Positions 5,863-10,107 of a stretch of 10,107 nucleotides of DNA are shown here, one piece after another. The stretch's first letter is position 1. Each line of letters begins with the position of its first letter. The notes beneath the pieces are model-generated. The model ran no database searches and was not told the origin of the DNA. It saw only the letters and a list, made by a program, of their open reading frames with translations. Source of the DNA: Candidatus Latescibacterota bacterium (lineage in GTDB: Bacteria > Latescibacterota > UBA2968 > UBA8231); NCBI GenBank assembly GCA_022827165.1, contig JAJDTN010000138.1, forward strand, positions 1 through 10,107. The letters are read 5' to 3'. The position numbers and the translations under genes were made by a program.

Positions 5863-6831
5863 GTGAGCCTCACCGCCGCTGAACGACGCCACTTCCAGGA
5901 AGAGGGCTGGGTGATGAAGCCCGGCGTCCTCGACGACGTTGACCTGGAGCCGATCCGGCGCGGCCTGCATGCCGCCGTCGATCGCGAGGCCGAGCGCGCC
6001 CGGCAGGAAGGCCTGGTGGACGAGACCTTTCCCGACGCTCCCTTCGACCGGCGCCTGGCCCTGCTCGCGGAGCGCTGGCCCGACCAGGTGGCGGGGATCA
6101 TGGCGCCCGTCAACAGCGGCCGCTTCGCGGGCCCGGAGATGTTCCACACCATCACCCATCCCAGGCTGCTCGATGTCGTCGAGGCCTTCGTGGGCGAGCG
6201 CATCATCGGATCATCCGTGTACCGCGTCCGTCCCAAGCTGCCCCGCTGGGAGCGCGGCGAGGTCCCCTGGCACCAGGACTCCGGCTACTTCCTGCCCCAC
6301 TGCGACAACCTGTTGGTGCTGACCTGCTGGATCCCGCTCATCGACGTGTCGGTGGAGAACGGTTGCCTGTGGGTGGTGCCCCGCAGCCACCGCAACGGCG
6401 TGTACCGGCACTACACGGGCGGCCACGGCGGCTATCTCGAGATCCCTGGCCGGGTGCCCGGCGCCGAGCCGGTCCCCGTGCCGATGAAGCGGGGCGACGT
6501 CCTCTTCCTCACCAACCTCACCCCCCACGCCTCCTTCGAGAACCACAGCGACCAGGTGCGCTGGAGCCTCGACCTGCGCTACCAGGGCGCCGAGGCGCCG
6601 AACAACGTCGGCGAGGAGCCCGCCGCCAGCACGCCGGAGCGGGACCCCGTGACCATGGCCTGCTATCCGCCCGAGGCGGACTTCGTCATCCGCGACCCGG
6701 AGGCGCCGGAGAGCGAGTGCCGCACGGCGGAGGAGTTCTGCGCCATCCGCGAGAAGTTCTACGAGACCCGCGCCTGGATGCCCGGCCGCGGCTGGACGCC
6801 CCTCGCCTCGCGGGGAACGGCCGGAGACTGA
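5863..6831 (+). CDS. PhyH-family Fe(II)/2-oxoglutarate dioxygenase inside the purine operon
   Basis: This 322-residue protein belongs to the phytanoyl-CoA dioxygenase (PhyH) superfamily: non-haem iron enzymes that hydroxylate a substrate while converting 2-oxoglutarate to succinate and CO2. The facial triad is visible as H137-x-D139 in PWHQDSGYF and H222 in LTPHASFEN. R233, in VRWSLDLRY, is a good candidate for binding the 2-oxoglutarate carboxylate. ENGCLWVVPRSH is the usual core strand pair. GTG 5863 is the start because GGGAGG sits 4 nt upstream and the N-terminus LTAAERRHFQEEGWV is typical of the family. It begins 20 nt after the AICAR transformylase stop, and purN follows after 5 nt, so all three should be on one mRNA. 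The substrate cannot be read from sequence; PhyH proteins act on lipids, nucleotides, amino acids and natural products. Confidence 0.92.
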   Translation: MSLTAAERRHFQEEGWVMKPGVLDDVDLEPIRRGLHAAVDREAERARQEGLVDETFPDAPFDRRLALLAERWPDQVAGIMAPVNSGRFAGPEMFHTITHPRLLDVVEAFVGERIIGSSVYRVRPKLPRWERGEVPWHQDSGYFLPHCDNLLVLTCWIPLIDVSVENGCLWVVPRSHRNGVYRHYTGGHGGYLEIPGRVPGAEPVPVPMKRGDVLFLTNLTPHASFENHSDQVRWSLDLRYQGAEAPNNVGEEPAASTPERDPVTMACYPPEADFVIRDPEAPESECRTAEEFCAIREKFYETRAWMPGRGWTPLASRGTAGD

Positions 6832-6836
6832 CCGCC

Positions 6837-7481
6837 GTGAGCCGGCCGCCCCTGCGCCTCGGGTTCCTGGCCTCGGGAGGCGGCACCAACCTGCAGTCCA
6901 TCCTCGACGCCTGCCGCGACGGCCGCCTGCATGCCGAGCCCCGCGTCGTCATCGGCAACAACTCCAGGTCGGGGGCCCTGGCCCGGGCGCGCGCCCGGGG
7001 GATTCCGGCCTGCCACCTGAGCGGCCGCACGCATCCGGACCCCGCCGCCCTCGACGCGGCGGTCCGCGACGCCCTGCGCGCGGAGGAGGTGGAGGTGGTC
7101 TGTCTCGCCGGCTACATGAAGCAGGTGGGGCCGCGGACCCTGGCCGCCTTCGAAGGCCGCATCCTCAACATCCACCCCGGCCTGCTGCCGAGCCACGGCG
7201 GCCGGGGGTTCTACGGCCGGCGGGTGCACGAGGCGGTCCTGGCTGCCGGCGACCGGGTCAGCGGCGTTACCGTGCACGTGGTGGACGAGATCTACGACCA
7301 CGGGCCGGTCCTGGCCCAGGAACAGGTGCCCGTGGAGCCCGGCGACACCCCCGAGACCCTGGCCGCCCGCGTGCTGGAGGTGGAGCACCGCTTCTATCCG
7401 GAGATCCTGCAGAGGATCGCCTCCGGTCAGATCGACCTCGACCGCTACGCGGGCCGGCGGACTTCAGCTCCAGGGATATAG
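6837..7481 (+). CDS. purN: Phosphoribosylglycinamide formyltransferase (GAR transformylase)
   Basis: This 214-residue cytoplasmic enzyme formylates GAR with 10-formyl-tetrahydrofolate, the third step of de novo purine synthesis. The N-terminus FLASGGGTNLQSI (from residue 10) is the phosphate-binding start of the family. The catalytic residues are N111 and H113 in NIHPGLLPSHGG, H147 in VTVHVV and D154 in YDHGP, matching N106, H108, H137 and D144 of E. coli PurN. The start is GTG 6837, 5 nt after the PhyH stop; a GGAG lies 10 nt upstream inside the PhyH end, and the longer open frame upstream overlaps PhyH and lacks family similarity. Together with the first gene of the operon it supplies both folate-dependent steps of the pathway. 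Its last 18 bases overlap the end of an oppositely oriented gene. Confidence 0.96.
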   Translation: MSRPPLRLGFLASGGGTNLQSILDACRDGRLHAEPRVVIGNNSRSGALARARARGIPACHLSGRTHPDPAALDAAVRDALRAEEVEVVCLAGYMKQVGPRTLAAFEGRILNIHPGLLPSHGGRGFYGRRVHEAVLAAGDRVSGVTVHVVDEIYDHGPVLAQEQVPVEPGDTPETLAARVLEVEHRFYPEILQRIASGQIDLDRYAGRRTSAPGI

Positions 7482-8348
7482 CCCCAGCAGCTTGCGGCCC
7501 AGCGGCGTCAGCCGGGCCGGCTCCTGCAGCCGGTGCTCCCGGTCGCGCGGGTCCCCCGGCCAGCCCCGCGTCGGCCGGCGGTCCCGCCAGGCCTGGACCC
7601 GGGTGCCCGCACCCTTGGGGTCGCCCGCCGGCGACATGGTGATGTACTGGGCCAGACGCGGCCGGTCCGAGCGGTTGTGGCCGTTGCCGTGGGCCAGCAG
7701 CCGGTGCCAGATCAGCAGGTCTCCCGCCTTGCCGGGGATCGGCTTCACCGTCAGGCCCTCCAGGTCCGGCCGCGAGGGATTGCGGTCCTTCGGCTGGGTC
7801 TTCACCCACTCATCGAACATGCGGTGGAAGCCGGGCACGCACTGGAAGCCGCCCTGGTCCTCGGCGGTGTCGGTCAGGTAGAGGACCCCCTGCACGCCGA
7901 AGGTGATGGGCCGCTTCGAGGTGTCCATGTCCCAGTGGATCATCCCCTTGTTGTTCCACGCCGGCCGGTCCTCCCGCGCCGGCGGCTTCATGTTGGCCCG
8001 GTCGAGGGAGACCCAGAGCTTCTCGTCGCCCCAGATCTCGGCGAAGGCCCGGTGCACCCTCGGGTACTGCCGATTGTCCCAGATCGCCTGGTGCTGGTAG
8101 ATCTCCACCATGCCGCCGCCGGAGATCGGCGAGGTCCGGCGCTCGCGGGTGTACGGGTCGTGGCGGTACCAGTCCTCGGGGTCGTCCGGGTCGATCTCGA
8201 GGAACTCCCAGATGGCCTCCACGAGGCGGTCCAGGTTCTCCCGGGGGACGGCGTCGGGCACGACGACGTAGCCGTTCTCCTCCCAGAATGCGCGGTCTGA
8301 ATCCGAGAGGACTTGATTGCTGTCTCTAGCGAGTTTGTGGCCCTGCAT
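7464..8348 (-). CDS. Second PhyH-family Fe(II)/2-oxoglutarate dioxygenase
   Basis: This is a 294-residue soluble oxygenase with H138-x-D140 in MIHWDMDT, the distal His H220 in WHRLLAHGNGHNRS, and R231 in RPRLAQYITM as the likely 2-oxoglutarate ligand. The core GVLYLTD, DQGGFQCVPGFH and PGKAGDLLIW strands are all in place. The N-terminus LSDSDRAFWEENGYVVVPD is classic PhyH. It is clearly divergent from the PhyH in the purine operon: the HxD context, the residues after the distal His and the C-terminal tail all differ, so they are not a recent duplication. ATG 8348 is chosen with AAAGGGG about 9 nt upstream. The first dozen codons are less G+C-rich than the rest, at the edge of the low-G+C patch. 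The stop lies inside purN, so the two genes converge with an 18-bp overlap. The substrate is unknown. Confidence 0.92.
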   Translation of the reverse strand: MQGHKLARDSNQVLSDSDRAFWEENGYVVVPDAVPRENLDRLVEAIWEFLEIDPDDPEDWYRHDPYTRERRTSPISGGGMVEIYQHQAIWDNRQYPRVHRAFAEIWGDEKLWVSLDRANMKPPAREDRPAWNNKGMIHWDMDTSKRPITFGVQGVLYLTDTAEDQGGFQCVPGFHRMFDEWVKTQPKDRNPSRPDLEGLTVKPIPGKAGDLLIWHRLLAHGNGHNRSDRPRLAQYITMSPAGDPKGAGTRVQAWRDRRPTRGWPGDPRDREHRLQEPARLTPLGRKLLGLYPWS

Positions 8349-8378
8349 CTGCTGCGACCCCTTTCCAGTTGGTTCAGC

Positions 8379-8406
8379 AATACAACACCCGCCCCAGCAG
8401 GTGGAA
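8379..8406 (-). promoter_or_regulatory. Weak candidate promoter for the second PhyH gene
   Basis: In the 90-bp gap between this gene and the nuclease-like gene, the - strand reads TTCCAC (8406-8401), a 16-nt spacer and TGTATT (8384-8379). A TGT directly precedes the -10, as in extended -10 promoters. The -35 is poor. Nothing else was seen in the gap and no strong terminator follows the nuclease-like gene. Confidence 0.25.
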
Positions 8407-8438
8407 GTCTCCCTTTGGCATCCCGACGCGCTTGGGAC

Positions 8439-9062
8439 TCACATGCCGGAACCTTGGATCTTGGGACAACTGCTCTGCCCGACCTCCGACTCGATGGCCT
8501 TCTCCAGATCTTCGAAGGGAACGCTGCCTGAAGACAACCTCTCCAGCGCGCCAAGGGAGAGGGTTTTCTGGTCCCCGCACTCCTGTTGGATCCTGGCGGT
8601 GCTCAGGACGTGGAACTCCCATTGAGAAAGGTCAAGCGGATTGATCGACTCCTGCTCCCGATGAGCGTGAACGGCGAAGACGTAGGCGTCCGCTGATCGG
8701 ACTGGAGTGTCGCTCGAAGTGTTGGACCCCGCGTCCCACGCCTGCTTTGGAGCGATGCCAAAGCTGATACTGGAGTACTTGGGCTGGTCCCATGATTGAA
8801 CGTACCCCGAAGCCTTCACCTCGATCTTTGCGCCACTCCGGGTCCGCAGGTCGACAGCGTCCCACTCGGTCCGGACGCCGCCGTCCACACCCAGCGCATG
8901 GGCGACAAGGAACTCGGCCAAGGTGCCGCGCTGAGCGTTGCTGACGAGATCGGACGCCGACCAACGCCAGTAGTCGACCAGTCGGAGATCGAACTCGCGC
9001 TCTCCGTCGCGAAATGGCTCTTCGCCGGTCTTGCGTTCCAATGGTAGACGACCAAGGTTCAT
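8439..9062 (-). CDS. Orphan PD-(D/E)XK nuclease-like protein
   Basis: This is a 207-residue soluble protein. ATG 9062 has a good Shine-Dalgarno sequence (GAGGAACGG just before it). The layout of a PD-(D/E)XK nuclease core is visible: E50 in a helix (RGTLAEFLVAHALG), then D68/D71 in EWDAVDL, then E81-V-K83 in KIEVKAS. Further blocks (SWDQPKYSSISFGI, ADAYVFAVHAH, LSQWEFHVL) resemble, from memory, a widespread family of uncharacterised single-gene proteins. Whether it cuts DNA is inference; the core would fit restriction, repair or an inactive binding role. No methyltransferase, helicase or toxin partner is adjacent. Base composition sets it apart: the lines at 8641-8820 count about 62, 63 and 53% G+C, against 73-78% in sampled lines of neighbouring genes. 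It was probably acquired horizontally. Confidence 0.85.
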   Translation of the reverse strand: MNLGRLPLERKTGEEPFRDGEREFDLRLVDYWRWSASDLVSNAQRGTLAEFLVAHALGVDGGVRTEWDAVDLRTRSGAKIEVKASGYVQSWDQPKYSSISFGIAPKQAWDAGSNTSSDTPVRSADAYVFAVHAHREQESINPLDLSQWEFHVLSTARIQQECGDQKTLSLGALERLSSGSVPFEDLEKAIESEVGQSSCPKIQGSGM

Positions 9063-9123
9063 CCGTTCCTCGTCGGATGGCTCTGGAGTTACTCAGTGTC
9101 AGGGCAGGAGGCTGCGGACGGCG

Positions 9124-9183
9124 TACCCCTATCCTCGCTAGTCAGGTGCGAGTCTCTGGCCCAAGGGGTAGAACTACAACCCC
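9124..9183. repeat. Nested and mutually exclusive hairpins in the nuclease-gene leader
   Basis: TACCCCT (9124-9130) pairs with AGGGGTA (9164-9170). Inside that lies a second stem, CTCGC (9134-9138) with GCGAG (9148-9152). The GGGGT at 9165-9169 can instead pair with ACCCC at 9179-9183. The region is non-coding on the - strand, downstream of the aspartate-dehydrogenase-like gene and upstream of the nuclease-like gene. It could be a terminator, an attenuator-like switch or the end of an inserted element. Arms are only 5-7 bp and no T run follows. Confidence 0.35.
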
Positions 9184-9201
9184 ATTCGACTTGACGCTCA
9201 A
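9173..9201 (-). promoter_or_regulatory. Candidate promoter for the nuclease-like gene
   Basis: On the - strand TTGAGC (9201-9196), a 17-nt spacer and TGTAGT (9178-9173) each match the sigma-70 consensus at four of six positions. It overlaps the stop of the upstream gene. Initiation near 9166 would give a leader of about 105 nt containing the stem-loops. This would let the gene be transcribed on its own rather than by read-through. Confidence 0.35.
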
Positions 9202-9995
9202 CAAACCCGCAGCCCCGGCAAATCCCCCTTGGCGCGGCCGATGCTGGCCAGCGTCGACATGAGGGTCATCACGCCGCTGACGCCCTTCATCGGGTTCTCG
9301 CGCCGGATGGAGATCTCCACGCCGCCGCCGCGGGCCTCCACCTCGATGATGGAGGCCTCCAGGGCCGGGGCGGCGATCAGCACCGAGCGCGTGCGGTCGA
9401 AGCCGATGCCGGCCAGGGCCACGGCGGCGTGGGAGTTGACGTTGCGGGGGTAGAGGGGGCAGATCTCCCGGGCCGTGCCGTCGAAGAGGGTGGTCTCCGT
9501 GGTGATCGCGGCCGGGTCGATGCCGGGGGCGCGGGAGAAGTCGAGGCTGCGAACGGGCTTCTTCATGACCATGCCGACTTCGTCCCAGGTCTCGCGGCCT
9601 TCCTCGAGGGCGTCGAGGCCGACCACGGCGCCGTGGGGGACGAAGAGGCGGGTGCCGGCGGAGCGCGCCGTGTCGAGGAGTCGAGCTTCGAGCTCGGCGT
9701 CGGCGAAGGCGGTCAGGGAGAGGGGCATGTAGTCGGCGGCCTCGAGGAAGGCGCCGCCGTGATCGCGGGTGATGTCGGGGTGGGCGACCTCGACGACGAG
9801 GTCGGGGTCGTGTCCCGCGAAGGCGCCCAGGTCCTCGAGGACGTGCTCCGGCGGCAGCCCGGCGACCCGGCCGGGGCTGCGGTTGTGGACGAAGGCGATG
9901 TCGAGGCCGAGATCGGGCCGCGTGGTGATCTGCTCGTACACGTAGGCGCCGATGTAGCCGTAGCCGACGAGGCCGATGCGGGGGCGGTCGCTCAC
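9198..9995 (-). CDS. L-aspartate dehydrogenase-like NAD(P)-dependent oxidoreductase (NadX/ASPDH family)
   Basis: This 265-residue protein has an N-terminal Rossmann fold, GLVGYGYIG (residues 8-16, G11-x-G13-x-x-G16), then VVEVAHPD (67-74). The C-terminal half has the aspartate-dehydrogenase domain features: a YPRNVNSHAAVALAG block (182-196) with H189 as a possible catalytic His, and IRRENPMKG (230-238). The family converts L-aspartate to iminoaspartate or oxaloacetate with NAD(P), either in NAD synthesis or in aspartate catabolism. No nadA or nadC is adjacent, so the role is open. From memory the C-terminus (GFDRTRSV, RRENP, ending LPGLRVC) resembles the eukaryotic ASPDH branch. GTG 9995 is the start: AAAGGAG lies 7 nt upstream and the codon overlaps the preceding stop (GTGA). 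It therefore belongs to an operon with the upstream gene. Exact substrate specificity is uncertain. Confidence 0.85.
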   Translation of the reverse strand: MSDRPRIGLVGYGYIGAYVYEQITTRPDLGLDIAFVHNRSPGRVAGLPPEHVLEDLGAFAGHDPDLVVEVAHPDITRDHGGAFLEAADYMPLSLTAFADAELEARLLDTARSAGTRLFVPHGAVVGLDALEEGRETWDEVGMVMKKPVRSLDFSRAPGIDPAAITTETTLFDGTAREICPLYPRNVNSHAAVALAGIGFDRTRSVLIAAPALEASIIEVEARGGGVEISIRRENPMKGVSGVMTLMSTLASIGRAKGDLPGLRVC

Positions 9996-10107
9996 GGGAG
10001 GTCTCCTTTGCGAAGGCGGTGCCGCAGGGGGTCGCCGAGACGCGCGGCGAGGGCCTCGGCGGACAGGTGGGTGGTGCGGGCGACCCAGTCGACCTCGGCG
10101 GCCAGGG
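9992..10107 (-). CDS. 3' end of an unidentified gene (5' end outside window)
   Basis: Only the last 37 residues are present, running from the window edge to TGA 9994-9992. They read LAAEVDWVARTTHLSAEAL, then AARLGDPLRHRLRKGDLP. The frame is supported by its stop overlapping the GTG start of the aspartate-dehydrogenase-like gene by 4 nt (GTGA) and by that gene's Shine-Dalgarno sequence lying inside it. The tail is helical and basic at the end. I do not recognise the family. Its identity would say which pathway the dehydrogenase serves. Confidence 0.6.
   Translation of the reverse strand, partial: LAAEVDWVARTTHLSAEALAARLGDPLRHRLRKGDLP

Noticed and set aside
6363..6836. Extension of purN upstream to 6363
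   Set aside because: It overlaps PhyH in another frame with R/P/H-rich low-complexity translation; PurN homology begins right after GTG 6837.
8313..8644. Three overlapping small + strand ORFs in the low-G+C patch
   Set aside because: They are antisense to the PhyH start and the nuclease-like gene, with no convincing ribosome site or recognisable domain.
9130..9183. tRNA remnant or attachment site suggested by AGGTGCGAGTCTC
   Set aside because: The segment resembles a T-arm only loosely. No acceptor or anticodon stem could be assembled on either strand, and no integrase is nearby.
1..10107. CRISPR array, rRNA, transposase, retron or toxin-antitoxin pair
   Set aside because: No regularly spaced repeats, rRNA-like sequence, DDE or reverse-transcriptase motifs, or small paired genes were found on reading both strands.

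Overview
The window is a G+C-rich bacterial chromosome segment with closely packed genes, GTG starts, 1-4 nt stop/start overlaps and almost no spacer DNA. It comes from a bacterium with conventional lysine and purine biosynthesis, two phytanoyl-CoA dioxygenase (PhyH) family oxygenases and NEW3-type membrane proteins. This mix is typical of uncultivated lineages such as Latescibacterota or Gemmatimonadota relatives, but that placement is a guess from gene content. No rRNA, tRNA, CRISPR array, transposase or integrase was seen.

Layout. (1) Positions 1-1847, + strand: the end of one gene and the whole of a second. Both encode exported proteins with a NEW3-like beta domain, one C-terminal membrane anchor and a short basic tail ending in SRR; they are tandem paralogues. 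(2) Positions 1924-2721, +: a cytoplasmic protein with a C-terminal UVR motif, behind a candidate promoter that holds a perfect 14-bp palindrome. (3) Positions 2726-4560, -: dapA then dapB (lysine/diaminopimelate pathway), overlapping by one base and driven by a near-consensus TTGACA-N17-TATCAT promoter. (4) Positions 4667-7481, +: a purine operon of stand-alone AICAR transformylase, a PhyH oxygenase and purN. Both 10-formyl-THF-dependent steps of purine synthesis therefore flank an Fe(II)/2-oxoglutarate oxygenase. (5) Positions 7464-8348, -: a second, different PhyH oxygenase whose 3' end overlaps purN tail to tail. (6) Positions about 8300-9200: a patch of lower G+C with an orphan PD-(D/E)XK nuclease-like gene (-) and a 135-bp leader with mutually exclusive hairpins; probably acquired DNA. 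(7) Positions 9198-10107, -: an L-aspartate-dehydrogenase-like gene overlapping by 4 nt the end of an unidentified upstream gene.

How it fits together. dapA/dapB and the purine genes are divergent and share a 106-bp control region (4561-4666). That region also contains a strong Shine-Dalgarno sequence followed by a 24-codon ORF whose stop overlaps the AICAR transformylase start. The most interesting functional question is why an uncharacterised 2-oxoglutarate oxygenase sits inside the purine operon with a second one immediately after it. The most likely accessory or defence-type element is the orphan nuclease-like gene. No complete known defence system is visible.
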